In this document: positions 56,109 through 64,000 of the stretch, piece after piece
Layout: each line of letters opens with the position of its first letter
Numbering within the stretch: position 1 is the first letter of the stretch
Assembly: GCA_019694165.1 (NCBI GenBank)
Contig: JAIBCL010000003.1
Location: 372,001 to 436,000, forward strand
Origin: Verrucomicrobiaceae bacterium
GTDB lineage: Bacteria > Verrucomicrobiota > Verrucomicrobiia > Verrucomicrobiales > Verrucomicrobiaceae
DNA length: 64,000 nt
Direction of reading: 5' to 3'
The notes under the pieces: model-generated
The model's input: only the letters and a program-made list of their open reading frames with translations
What the model was told of the DNA's origin: nothing
Databases searched by the model: none
Program-made: the position numbers and the translations under genes

Positions 56109-56720
56109 CACTGCCATTTAGTTAAGATTTCCGCATCAACCCCGCTGAACAGATCGTAGTGTGGACGCATGTACAACCACACGGCTCGTATCGGGGTTTG
56201 CTCACTGAATTGATCGCCACGCTGCGCGAGCGTTTGGTGGCCCCGGCGTTTTGCCGGCGTCACCGGCTCCAATGCAGCGCCGGCACCTGGAGCCAGGCGC
56301 GCGCCAAGCTCTCCCACAGTGCTTTTGTCGAACTCAACGACGAGTTGCTCATCCCGATGGCTTACGCGGCGGGTGATCCCGCGGACCTGCCCAAGCTCTG
56401 GCGCGGCCACCGGCTAATCTGGGGAGCCTGCTCACACGCCGGGCGCAGCAGTGCCTTGATGAACCCGGGGCGCAGCGCAAGCACGCGCGGCAAGTCAACC
56501 GATCGATATCCTACCACGCGCTCAAGAGCCATGTGGTGGAACTGCTCACAGCAAAGGACGAGCCGGAAGTGGTGCTCGAAAAACTCCACACCTTGTTCAT
56601 CGCCACGCCGGTGACCTGCCGTCAGGCCCGCGCCTCCCCGCGCGGTTCGCAAATCCCCGCCCGTTCCTACCTCTACCAACGAACCCTCCGAAAATGTGTC
56701 TTCTAAACTAAATGGCAGTG
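56109..56720 (+). mobile_element. Internally deleted IS4-like insertion sequence with intact terminal inverted repeats
   Basis: Positions 56109-56123 and 56706-56720 are exact reverse complements over 15 bp (CACTGCCATTTAGTT). They bound a 612-bp segment holding the start and end, but not the middle, of a transposase gene. The right repeat begins on the last base of the transposase stop codon. I see no target-site duplication. The element is probably immobile alone but could be mobilised by a related full-length copy. Confidence 0.75.
56126..56706 (+). pseudogene. IS4-family-like transposase remnant, N- and C-terminal parts joined out of frame
   Basis: One frame (56126 to about 56420) reads RINPAEQIVVWTHVQPHGSY and FCRRHRLQCSAGTWSQARAKL to LWRGHRL, the style of an IS4-type N-terminus. 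A second frame, shifted by one base, reads from about 56452 to TAA 56706: RQVNRSISYHALKSHVVELL, LEKLHTLFIATPV and RSYLYQRTLRKCVF, the style of an IS4-type C-terminus. The catalytic DDE core, normally a few hundred residues between these parts, is absent, so a deletion removed it. Family assignment is by eye. Confidence 0.72.
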
Positions 56721-56872
56721 CGCCCTGGCTCCCCCGCTTGACCATTCCGCTTGACCATTCGTGCGTATGCCCTAAAAGCGATCTACCGCCGGGCAAATCT
56801 CCAGTTGCGCCACCGGGTGCTCGCCCTATACTCCGCGCCCTTTTCACAGAACCCCTCACTCTTTCTACAGTT

Positions 56873-57025
56873 ATGTCCCAACATCGCAGCCTCAAGGGTG
56901 CCAGCAGCGTCGGCTCGAAGCGCAGTGTCTTGAAGCGCGGCGAGCGCATCAAGCTGATGAAGGCGCGCGGCCAGTGGAAGGAAGGCCGCCTGCCGACCGG
57001 CCTGCCGAAGACGAAGTCCGAGTAG
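56873..57025 (+). CDS. Small basic protein conserved in the PVC superphylum (TIGR04137-like)
   Basis: The 50-residue protein begins MSQHRSLKGASSVGSKRSVL and continues with KRGERIKLMKARGQWKEGR, ending GLPKTKSE. It is very basic and has no signal peptide. This matches my memory of a small basic protein family found in Chlamydiae, Verrucomicrobia and Planctomycetes and thought to associate with the ribosome; I could not check a profile. I chose ATG 56873 because everything upstream in the frame (from 56696) is unlike it and reads out of the insertion element. It is followed 99 bp later by an rRNA pseudouridine synthase gene. Confidence 0.8.
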   Translation: MSQHRSLKGASSVGSKRSVLKRGERIKLMKARGQWKEGRLPTGLPKTKSE

Positions 57026-57124
57026 CCCGGGCCGACGTCCTCTCCTCATCGTCAAAGGCGGCCGCCTGCGCCCCCGGGTGCCTGGCCGCAATTGTGACCG
57101 GCGCATTTTCTTCACGTCACCGTC

Positions 57125-57997
57125 ATGCGCCTGAATCGCTACCTCAGTCTTTGCGGCATATCGTCACGCCGAGGTTCGGAGCAGGTCATCCTGGACGGCC
57201 GGGTGACGATCAACGGCGAAGTGTGCCGCGAACTGGCCACGCAGGTGGAGACCGATGATCGCGTCTCCGTCGATGGCAAGCCCGTGCGGACGGCGCTCGG
57301 AGTGGTCATCGCACTGCACAAGCCGAAAGGCTATCTTTGCACCCGTGGCGACACGCATGACCGCGCCACGATCTACGACCTGCTGCCGTCGCGCTTCCAG
57401 ACCCTGCATCATGTGGGCCGTCTGGACCAGGACAGCGAAGGGCTGATCCTCCTGACGAACCGGGGCGAGCTGTCCCAGCGCCTGTCCCATCCGAGCCAGG
57501 GCGTGGAAAAGGAGTACGAAGTCACTCTCGATCAGGAGCCCGACTCCGCCGCGCTGGCGAAGCTCACACGCGGAGTGCTCACCGCCGAGGGTTTCGCGAA
57601 GGCCGAGCGCGCCTGGCAGGCCGGGCCGCGGAAGGTACATGTCATCCTCAAGCAGGGCCTCAAGCGGCAGATCCGCCTCATGTTCTACCGCCTTGGCTAC
57701 GAGGTGGAGCGGCTGATCCGCATCCGCATCGGCTGGCTCCAGCTCAAAGGCATGTCGCGGGGCGACTGGCGTGAACTCACCGAGGCGGAAATCCAACGCT
57801 TCCTCGCGGAGGGCAAACGGCAGCGGGCAGACGATGCTCCGCCACCCGCTCCCAAAACGCAGCGTCAAACCGCGACGCGGAGCGGAAAGCCCGCCGGGCG
57901 GAAGTCCACGGGCGACACGCCGCACAGCTCACCGTCGAGCTGGAAGGGCACGGGCCGCCCTGCGCACTCCACGCGCAGGGCGCGGACCTGGAAGTAG
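57125..57997 (+). CDS. RsuA/RluB-family rRNA pseudouridine synthase
   Basis: The 290-residue enzyme has an N-terminal S4 RNA-binding domain (RLNRYLSLCGISSRRGSEQVI, GRVTINGEVC) and the catalytic domain with ALHKPKGYLCTRGD and the active-site motif HHVGRLDQDSEGLILLTNRG, where the Asp of GRLDQDS is the catalytic residue. ILKQGLKRQIRLMFYRLGYEV is the usual second motif. It isomerises a uridine in ribosomal RNA. The tail after about residue 235 is low-complexity and basic; its last 133 bp overlap, antisense, the 3' end of the lipid kinase gene, and that part was probably gained by read-through of an older stop. Confidence 0.92.
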   Translation: MRLNRYLSLCGISSRRGSEQVILDGRVTINGEVCRELATQVETDDRVSVDGKPVRTALGVVIALHKPKGYLCTRGDTHDRATIYDLLPSRFQTLHHVGRLDQDSEGLILLTNRGELSQRLSHPSQGVEKEYEVTLDQEPDSAALAKLTRGVLTAEGFAKAERAWQAGPRKVHVILKQGLKRQIRLMFYRLGYEVERLIRIRIGWLQLKGMSRGDWRELTEAEIQRFLAEGKRQRADDAPPPAPKTQRQTATRSGKPAGRKSTGDTPHSSPSSWKGTGRPAHSTRRARTWK

Positions 57998-58755
57998 TCC
58001 AGGTCGAGGCTCTTCTCGTAGCCGTCGATGAGCACCGCGCGCAGCAGTTGGGCGATCTCCCAATAGCCGAGCTGCTGGAAAATCAACACGTCGAGCAGAC
58101 TGTCATCGTTCCTGGCGGTGCGGAACAGGGGAAACGGCCCGCCATAATGCACGCCGCTGCCCACGAGCACCACGGAGCCGGGCATCGGCGGGCGGTCCTC
58201 GATGTGGACGGTGAGCACGGGCGCCTTTTGAAACCATGCCTTCACCGCAGAGATCACGTAACTCAGCGGCCCGAGACGCTTCTTCATCTCCCATGGGGTG
58301 AGCTGGATCACCTCGGCATCGAGGCCGACGCCGGCAAGCTGCACGAAGTAGTGCTCGTTCGCGCACCAAAGATCGACTTCGCGGCGGCGACCCGAGGTGA
58401 TGGCCGCCCAGCATCCGGCCAGATCCGCGGCCTTCATGCCTAGCTCGAGTGAAAACACGTTCATGGTGCCCATCGGCAGCACGCCCAGTACCGTGTGGTC
58501 GGCGGGATCGCTCCGTCCGGCGTTCACTTTGCAGATTCCTTGCAGCACCTCGTTCACAGTGCCGTCGCCGCCTGCCGCTACGACGAGCCGCCGGCCCTGA
58601 CGTGCCAGTTCTTCGGCGATTCTCGATGCATCGCCCACACCCTTCGTGAGGTGAATCTCGGGTGAGGGCGAGAGACCGCGCACCTGGTCCATCCTTGCCG
58701 CTGCTTTCGTGCTGCGGGCGGCCGGATTCAGGATGATGGGCACTGGTGCATCCAT
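57865..58755 (-). CDS. Diacylglycerol kinase/YegS-like lipid kinase
   Basis: The 296-residue protein has the catalytic-domain signature of diacylglycerol kinases: IILNPAARSTKAAARMDQV at the start, LVVAAGGDGTVNEVLQGI (nucleotide loop), VLGVLPMGTMNVFSLELG, then the C-terminal beta-sandwich (VGLDAEVIQLTPWEMKK, VPFQLDGELCGVSPVDFRP). It phosphorylates a lipid such as diacylglycerol or sphingosine-like alcohol. Conserved residues run to the last 30 residues, so the kinase C-terminus is genuine and the opposing pseudouridine synthase tail is the newer partner in the overlap. The gene is divergent from the large secreted protein gene at 58900. Confidence 0.92.
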   Translation of the reverse strand: MDAPVPIILNPAARSTKAAARMDQVRGLSPSPEIHLTKGVGDASRIAEELARQGRRLVVAAGGDGTVNEVLQGICKVNAGRSDPADHTVLGVLPMGTMNVFSLELGMKAADLAGCWAAITSGRRREVDLWCANEHYFVQLAGVGLDAEVIQLTPWEMKKRLGPLSYVISAVKAWFQKAPVLTVHIEDRPPMPGSVVLVGSGVHYGGPFPLFRTARNDDSLLDVLIFQQLGYWEIAQLLRAVLIDGYEKSLDLDYFQVRALRVECAGRPVPFQLDGELCGVSPVDFRPAGFPLRVAV

Positions 58756-58899
58756 GGGATGAGATCGCTATGGAGCAGGGCGCGGCAGTCCTCAAGTCCC
58801 GGCATCATCCTGCACGCCTTTCCATCCCGGGCCGCTTATCGGCACTGTCGGGCACGGCCTCACGCATTGACAGGAGAACGAGCCGACTGACTGTCGGGA

Positions 58900-60981
58900 G
58901 TGGCACTGCTTCCGCGCATTCAACTTTTTCTCCCGCTGCTGCTCGTCGCGCTCGTCGGAGCTGCACGGGCTGCGGACGAGGTCATCACCACGCGGACGGA
59001 CGCCGTCGGCAAGCTGCTCAACCGATGGGCCGCGGAGAAAACCGCCGCGGGCCTGAAGCTCATCCAGTACGAGAATCGCGACGGCGGCCATTCGGCTCTG
59101 AACACGGCACAGTATCCGGGCTTGAGGGTCTATCAGCCCACGGAGCAGGAAAAGAAGTCAGGCCAGGACAAGGGCGTGGCATTGCTCGTGCGCCCGGAGC
59201 CGACAGTGGGCAATTGCTCGATGGCGGCGCCACCCGCGTCTGGCGGCAGCCTGCCGCGTCTCTACTACACACAGGAGGGCGGGCTGGCCTTCCTGAACCA
59301 GCAGTACCTCTCAAACAACCTCATCATCTACCCGGAGCACCTCGACCATGATCCAGGTGGCAATGGCGCGGGCGGCTGGGGCGACCTTTTTCCTGCGAAC
59401 AGCGCATGCACCATCATTACACAGGGCTCTTCCTTCACGGACATGCCCTTCGTCAATGCGGTGCTCGCCACTACCGCGGCTTTCGATCCCGACGTGCTCA
59501 CCATGCTCCTGCGCAAGCGCATCCTCATGCCCACCTTGCAGGCCGTCTTCCGGCAGTCGAACAAGATGGTGAAGTCGGAGGCGGACTACTTCACGGCGGC
59601 GGCGCATCCGGTGGTGTTCGACGGCTCGCAGATCGACGAGGAGAAAATGGTCATCGCCGCGCACACCATGACGCGTGCCGCCGTGCCGCCGATCGTCTTC
59701 ATCAAGGTCGTCTCCGAGAGCGAGGCGCTGCCAGGCAGGGATTTCTTCGAGCGCGCCGGCATCACCTCCGAGCGGCTGGGGGACACGGCCTCGGCCATCG
59801 CACGCGTCTTCCGCGGCAATGATGCGGAACATGAAATGGTGGTGACGACCAGCGGCTCGGGAGATCTGCTCGGGCGTCCGTTGAAACTCGAATGCAAGCT
59901 GCTGCGCGGTGATCCCGCGCTGGTGCGCATCGAGTCTGCGGACGCTCCAGGCCAGTTCCGTATCCGCGTGAAGTGGCACATGCCCATGATCACCGAGACC
60001 GGCATCCGCACGCATCGCGTGGACCTCGCCGTTTTCGCCAGCAACGGTGTCTCCACCTCCGCGCCGGCCTTCATCACGTTTTACATGCTGCCGAACGAAG
60101 TGCGCTCCTATGACGCAAAGGGCCGGGTGAGCGAGGTTTTCTACGAAGCGCCGAACCCCGACACGGGCCTGCCATACTCGCCTGCCGATGCGCGCTGGCT
60201 TGAGGTCTTCCGCGCGGCGCTGCTCACCGGCGGCGATCTGCCAGGAGGACTGATGGAGCAGGCCGTCACCGACAAGCAACGCATCGTGATCGGCCGGCTC
60301 CTCAAGGCCCTCGTCACCCGGCAGGCGGAGATCGGGGTGCTGCAAAAAGACGAGACGAGGAAAAACGATGTCGCGGCCGTGCAGGGGGCCTTTGACCGCG
60401 AGATGGCCGCCGCGCTCGCCACGCCCATGTCAGGCGACGGGAAGCTCACGGTGCGGCAGATGCTCGAGCGCGCCTTTGACAGGATCGCCGGCCAGACCGC
60501 CCTTTTCACCACGCTGCAGCGCAAGATCGAAAAGCTCGCCCCCGCCTCCGGCAAGGCCGGTGCGCCCGGCGAGCTTGCGGCGGAGGTGAAGCGCCTCATC
60601 GACCTCGGCGTGCTCATCCAGGATGCATCCGGCGCGGTGCAGACCGTGCATGAAGCGGGGCAGCTCTCCTCGGGTGAGCGCCACTTGCTCCGTTGCTTGA
60701 ATCTCATGGTCATGAGCCAGGTGCTCTATCCGAGGGCGCTGGAGCGCTCCACCGCACCGGCATGGGTGGATCCGCGCCTGAGCCTGCCGAAGCCCTGGCG
60801 CGACGTCTTCCGCTACGACACGAAAGGCCGCGCAGCCGGCTGGGTGCGCTACTTCGAGGGCCGCACTTTTGTTTTCGACAATGACGGGCGGCTACTGCCC
60901 GAAGGTGCGCTCGGTCCGGACAAAGCCGTGCGCGTGAACTATGCCGAAGACGGCAAGGGCCGGCTCACCTTCCCGCACTGA
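58900..60981 (+). CDS. Large secreted protein of unknown function (693 residues)
   Basis: The frame starts at GTG 58900 with a signal peptide (MALLPRIQLFLPLLLVALVGAARA). I recognise no domain. Visible features are a first part with mixed alpha/beta character (LRVYQPTEQEKKSGQDKG, YLSNNLIIYPEHLDHDP), a middle beta-rich region (PLKLECKLLRGDPALVRIESADAPGQFRIRVKW), a helical segment around 470-600 with heptad-like Leu/Lys spacing, and a short C-terminal block (RGYDTKGRAAGWVRYF-like). It may be an envelope protein. It is 53 bp upstream of a TPR protein gene and in the same direction, so they probably work together. Confidence 0.8.
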   Translation: MALLPRIQLFLPLLLVALVGAARAADEVITTRTDAVGKLLNRWAAEKTAAGLKLIQYENRDGGHSALNTAQYPGLRVYQPTEQEKKSGQDKGVALLVRPEPTVGNCSMAAPPASGGSLPRLYYTQEGGLAFLNQQYLSNNLIIYPEHLDHDPGGNGAGGWGDLFPANSACTIITQGSSFTDMPFVNAVLATTAAFDPDVLTMLLRKRILMPTLQAVFRQSNKMVKSEADYFTAAAHPVVFDGSQIDEEKMVIAAHTMTRAAVPPIVFIKVVSESEALPGRDFFERAGITSERLGDTASAIARVFRGNDAEHEMVVTTSGSGDLLGRPLKLECKLLRGDPALVRIESADAPGQFRIRVKWHMPMITETGIRTHRVDLAVFASNGVSTSAPAFITFYMLPNEVRSYDAKGRVSEVFYEAPNPDTGLPYSPADARWLEVFRAALLTGGDLPGGLMEQAVTDKQRIVIGRLLKALVTRQAEIGVLQKDETRKNDVAAVQGAFDREMAAALATPMSGDGKLTVRQMLERAFDRIAGQTALFTTLQRKIEKLAPASGKAGAPGELAAEVKRLIDLGVLIQDASGAVQTVHEAGQLSSGERHLLRCLNLMVMSQVLYPRALERSTAPAWVDPRLSLPKPWRDVFRYDTKGRAAGWVRYFEGRTFVFDNDGRLLPEGALGPDKAVRVNYAEDGKGRLTFPH

Positions 60982-61034
60982 TTTCGCTTTGATCGGAAGT
61001 GGCGTTTTCAGGTCATAATCCTAAAGTGCGCCCG

Positions 61035-62204
61035 ATGATGATGACGAGAGCTGCCGCCGTTTTGTTTTTGCTTGCGATCTCCGCCGCACTGGCCGGCGCA
61101 GGTCCCACCGAGGACGCGTTGCGCGTGGGTGAGGAGGCGTTCGCGAAGAAGGAGTACGCCAGCGCCGTCACAACATGGACGAACGCCTACAACGAACGCG
61201 CCACCGCCGGCACCGCCGATGACGAGACCTGCGCCACCGTGCTCTTGAAATTGGCCGACCTGCTGGTGCAGGTGGGCAGGGCCAAGGAGGCCGTCGTTTG
61301 CTATGAGAACCTGCTCGTCCTGCGCAGGAAGCTCGGCGGCGAGGAGAACCTCGAGATGCACAAGGCGAAGCGGGCCCTGGCCGCTCAGATCGCCAACACC
61401 GGCGGCAATCTCGACCGTGCCGAACAGCTCGCGCGCGAAGCCGCCGACGGCTTCGGCAAGCTCGGCGGCGAATCCTCGGAAGACCGCCTCGTCGCCATGA
61501 CCACGCTGGCCGGAGTGTTGCTCGTCAAGAAAGAGCGCATCGACGCCCACGAGATTTATTCCCAGGTGCTGGCGCTCTCCGAGAAGGATGGGGCGAAATC
61601 CATGAAGTGTGCCGTCGAGGCGTGCAACGGCATGGCAGCCATCGCCGACTTTTTCGGCAGGTCGAAGGACAAGTTGCAGTACATGCGCAAGGCCGTGGAC
61701 CTCTCCCGCCAGCACCTGGGCGCCCACGATCCGGCCACCTACCTCGCACGCATCGACTACGCCGGCGCGCAGTCCGCCTCCGGCCTGAATACCGATGCCA
61801 AGGCCACCTACGAGGGCATCCTCGCCGACCTCGAAAAGAAACCGCCATCACCCTCCGAGCGCGTGCTCCAGCAGCGCTGGGCCGTCGCCGCCTACCGCCT
61901 CGCTTATGTCGAATCCGCGCTCGATCACCCGGACCGCACCTACGAACTCGCCAAAGAGGCGCTCGTCCATGCAAAATCGGGCTGGGGCGATCTTGATGCC
62001 AATACGATGGCCGTTTACCTCGACCTCGCCAAGCTCCACATCATGCACAAGAATTTCGACGAAGGCGTGAAGTGCTACCAGAAGGTGCTCGACATCCGCC
62101 GCCGCGAGCTGGGTCCCGACCACGAGAGCACCCGCGAGACGCAGAAGATACTCAACGAACTCCTCGAGGACGTACGCAAAGCCCGGGAGGCGGCGAAGAA
62201 GTAG
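61035..62204 (+). CDS. Secreted TPR-repeat protein
   Basis: I choose ATG 61035 (MMMTRAAAVLFLLAISAALAGA), which gives a signal peptide and 389 residues; a GTG at 60999 is less likely. The mature protein is a chain of TPR-type helix pairs: EEAFAKKEYASAVTTWTNAY, LADLLVQVGRAKEAVVCYENLL, LAREAADGFGKLG, KAVDLSRQHLGAHDPATY and LAKLHIMHKNFDEGVKCYQKVL. Such scaffolds bind partner proteins or peptides. It follows the 693-residue secreted protein gene in the same direction and precedes the NYN gene by 47 bp. Confidence 0.88.
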   Translation: MMMTRAAAVLFLLAISAALAGAGPTEDALRVGEEAFAKKEYASAVTTWTNAYNERATAGTADDETCATVLLKLADLLVQVGRAKEAVVCYENLLVLRRKLGGEENLEMHKAKRALAAQIANTGGNLDRAEQLAREAADGFGKLGGESSEDRLVAMTTLAGVLLVKKERIDAHEIYSQVLALSEKDGAKSMKCAVEACNGMAAIADFFGRSKDKLQYMRKAVDLSRQHLGAHDPATYLARIDYAGAQSASGLNTDAKATYEGILADLEKKPPSPSERVLQQRWAVAAYRLAYVESALDHPDRTYELAKEALVHAKSGWGDLDANTMAVYLDLAKLHIMHKNFDEGVKCYQKVLDIRRRELGPDHESTRETQKILNELLEDVRKAREAAKK

Positions 62205-62251
62205 CGCGCGTTCCGCCTCGCACCCGGCGCTTTCGCGTCTATCCTCCGCCC

Positions 62252-63091
62252 ATGGCTTCCGCATCCGACCGCACCCACACCATGGCCGTGTTTTGTGACT
62301 TCGAGAATCTCGCCATCGGCGTGCGGGAGGCGAAGTACGACAAGTTCGACATGACAAAGGTGCTGGAGCGCCTGCTGCTCAAGGGCAGCATCGTGGTGAA
62401 GAAGGCGTACTGTGACTGGGACCGCTACAAGGCATTCAAGTCCGCCATGCATGAGGCCGCCTTCGAGCTGATCGAGATCCCGCATGTGCGGCAGAGCGGC
62501 AAGAACTCCGCCGACATCCGCATGGTCGTGGACGCGCTCGACCTCTGCTATACGAAGTCTCATGTGGACACCTTCGTCATCGTCAGCGGTGACTCCGACT
62601 TCTCACCGCTCGTGAGCAAGCTGCGCGAGAACAACAAGACCGTCATCGGCGTGGGTGTGAAAAATTCCACCTCCGATCTCTTCATCGGCAACTGCGACGA
62701 GTTCGTCTTTTACGACGATCTCGTCCGCGAGAAGGCCAAACGGACCCGCAGTACGGCGCCGAAACGCGAGCCAACGGCCAAGCCCGGGGAAGAAAAAGCG
62801 CCGCCACAAGCCGACAGCAACGGGAAGCCCGACAAGCCCGCGGGCGATCCTGACAAGGCGATCGATCTCGTCATGGAAACGGTGGACGCGCTCATCACCG
62901 AACGCGGAGTGGACACGATCTGGGGCTCGATGGTGAAGCAGACCATCAAGCGCCGCCTGCCGCAATTCAGCGAGCGCTTCCATGGCTTCCGATCCTTCAA
63001 CGCTCTGCTCGAAGAAGCCGCCAAGCGCGGGCTGCTTTCCCTCGAATGGGATGAGAAGTCCGGCGGTTATCGTGTGAAGGCCATGCGGTAG
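62252..63091 (+). CDS. NYN domain (PIN-like RNase) protein with C-terminal LOTUS/OST-HTH domain
   Basis: ATG 62252 gives 279 residues. The N-terminal NYN domain (DUF88/LabA type) has its acidic pocket as AVFCDFENLAIG, GKNSADIRMVVDALDL and FVIVSGDSDFSPLV, the residues that coordinate metal in PIN-like nucleases. A proline- and lysine-rich linker follows, then about residues 205-275 form a LOTUS/OST-HTH-like winged helix (WGSMVKQTIKRRLPQFSERFHGFRSFNALLEEAAKRGLL). This pairing is typical of RNA-binding or RNA-cutting proteins. No signal peptide is present. The target RNA is unknown. It is the last gene before a strong bidirectional hairpin. Confidence 0.9.
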   Translation: MASASDRTHTMAVFCDFENLAIGVREAKYDKFDMTKVLERLLLKGSIVVKKAYCDWDRYKAFKSAMHEAAFELIEIPHVRQSGKNSADIRMVVDALDLCYTKSHVDTFVIVSGDSDFSPLVSKLRENNKTVIGVGVKNSTSDLFIGNCDEFVFYDDLVREKAKRTRSTAPKREPTAKPGEEKAPPQADSNGKPDKPAGDPDKAIDLVMETVDALITERGVDTIWGSMVKQTIKRRLPQFSERFHGFRSFNALLEEAAKRGLLSLEWDEKSGGYRVKAMR

Positions 63092-63138
63092 GCCGCGCCC
63101 GGCAACTATTGGCGATTGATTCGCGACACCAAACGCGA

Positions 63139-63168
63139 CCGCCCGCCAGCGTGCGAACTGGCGGGCGG
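63139..63168. terminator. Bidirectional hairpin between convergent genes
   Basis: CCGCCCGCCAG (63139-63149) and CTGGCGGGCGG (63158-63168) form a perfect 11-bp stem with an 8-nt loop. It lies between the NYN gene stop and the stop of the gene coming from the right edge. Neither side has a T-run, so it may act by blocking convergent read-through rather than as a classic intrinsic terminator. Confidence 0.7.
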
Positions 63169-63220
63169 CTATGGCTGATGTTCCGCCTCCCGAGCAGAAC
63201 ACCGAAACTGTGTCGCTAAA

Positions 63221-64000
63221 TCAAGGAATGAACGCAGCGGGCAACTGGCCGAAGAAGAACGTCGAGGTGCCTTGTGTGAGCGCGATCGTCTGACCGGCAG
63301 CCGCGAAGTTCAGCGGAAGTTCGCCGACTACGGGCACGGTTTTAAAGACGATCGTGCCGCGAGGACCGTTCGGTGTGGTGACGAGGCTCACGGTGCCGCG
63401 TGCGGCGTCGCCGATCATGAGGGTGTAGTCACCGAGCGGCAGTTTGGCGGCTTCGATTTGAAGCTCGATGGCACCATTGGCGCCGAAGACGATGGTCGCG
63501 CTGGCTTCTGCCTCATTGCTAACGCCGGGAGCGCGAGTAAGCGTGACCACATTGCTGCCAACGCCGCCGGTGTCCGTGGTCGTCGAAGGCGTGGGACCGA
63601 CGCCGACGAAGTGATTGATGGCACCCTGACGGATGACGATGGCCTCACCGGCGACGGCGAAGTTTAGCAAGAGATCGCCGCTGCCTGAGTCGGCCGTTTT
63701 GAAGACGAGCGTGCCGCGGGTCTTATTGCTCTGCTGTGCCACGTTCAGCGTGCCGCGCACGACTCCGCCGACGAGGAACTCATAAGAGCCGACGGATGCA
63801 TCACGCACATCGAGCGCCAGTTTGGCGGAACCGGTGCCGAGCAACTGATAAGTAACGCGGGCCGTGCTTCCTGAGGGCGCGGCGGCCTGGCGAGTGAGAT
63901 CGGCCTGCACTTCGGCCTCACCATCTTCGGGATGGTGATTCGCCTCGTCGATATCGGGGATGCCGTTGTTGTTGTCATCGTTGTCGAGGCGGTCGCTGAT
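63221..64000 (-). CDS. Secreted repeat-domain protein, N-terminus outside window
   Basis: The minus-strand frame is open from the right edge, so only the C-terminal 259 residues are seen. The visible N-terminal part holds a calcium-loop-like run (RLDNDDNNNGIPDIDEANHH), resembling thrombospondin type 3 repeats. Two homologous beta-sandwich-like units of about 100 residues follow. Each has a GxYxFLVGG/GDYTLMIGDAA strand, an RGTLVFKT/RGTIVFKT strand with identical spacing, and a final strand ending in FVG or FFG. Function is unknown; adhesion or cell-surface structure is plausible. It ends convergently with the NYN gene beyond a hairpin. Confidence 0.75.
   Translation of the reverse strand: MSDRLDNDDNNNGIPDIDEANHHPEDGEAEVQADLTRQAAAPSGSTARVTYQLLGTGSAKLALDVRDASVGSYEFLVGGVVRGTLNVAQQSNKTRGTLVFKTADSGSGDLLLNFAVAGEAIVIRQGAINHFVGVGPTPSTTTDTGGVGSNVVTLTRAPGVSNEAEASATIVFGANGAIELQIEAAKLPLGDYTLMIGDAARGTVSLVTTPNGPRGTIVFKTVPVVGELPLNFAAAGQTIALTQGTSTFFFGQLPAAFIP

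Noticed and set aside
55985-56410. 141-residue minus-strand frame across the deleted insertion element
   Set aside because: It runs antisense to the transposase remnant and crosses its left terminal repeat; the residues resemble nothing coherent.

Overview
The window is 64 kb of GC-rich DNA from a member of the Verrucomicrobia (PVC superphylum), probably a heterotroph that degrades polysaccharides. Four things point there: two PSCyt/PSD1 cytochrome-like proteins beside a DUF1501 protein and a sulfatase, a YHYH protein, paired ECF sigma factor and Hanks-type kinase genes, and a 50-residue basic protein of the type shared by Chlamydiae, Verrucomicrobia and Planctomycetes. These are family-level readings made by eye; no search was run. 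I see no rRNA, intact tRNA, CRISPR array, integrase or phage gene.

Layout. 1-6977 (minus): an operon of a phosphodiesterase/phosphatase of the nucleotide pyrophosphatase type, a purple-acid-phosphatase-like enzyme, a giant PSD1 protein with an inserted lectin-like domain, and a five-bladed-propeller glycosidase-like protein cut by the left edge. 7076-8649 (plus): LamG protein, GNAT acetyltransferase, possible small membrane protein. 8871-17390 (plus): two ECF sigma/serine-threonine kinase modules around an SHD1-esterase. 17575-19622: an OmpR/histidine kinase pair. 19634-30152: GST, YHYH protein, sigma-70 factor, ceramidase-like enzyme, two methyltransferases, trigger factor, MFS transporter.

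30201-39821 (minus) is a tightly coupled catabolic locus: esterase, sulfatase with EF-hands, FAD oxidoreductase, PSD1 protein, DUF1501 protein, SGNH hydrolase. 39994-46160 (plus) is a TamB/TamA-like outer-membrane assembly pair separated by a nested palindromic repeat. 46259-53579 (minus) is mainly a stress island: Hsp20, a 94-residue protein, a second-type GroEL, an alpha/beta hydrolase, a phosphoribosyltransferase and a three-domain universal stress protein. A caspase-like protein lies beside it at 53792. From 54454 to the right edge are a second SGNH hydrolase, an internally deleted transposon with intact terminal repeats, the PVC small basic protein, a pseudouridine synthase overlapping a lipid kinase tail to tail, a large secreted protein of unknown family with a TPR protein, a NYN-LOTUS RNase-like protein, and a repeat-domain protein cut by the right edge.

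The most striking observation concerns the two kinases. Each carries an in-frame palindromic DNA element between its DFG motif and its GTP.YAAPEQ motif, that is, inside the activation segment, and the two elements are unrelated in sequence. Their catalytic cores are nearly identical at DNA level while their C-terminal halves are unrelated (secretin-like plus TPR-like in one, TIGR03067-like in the other).
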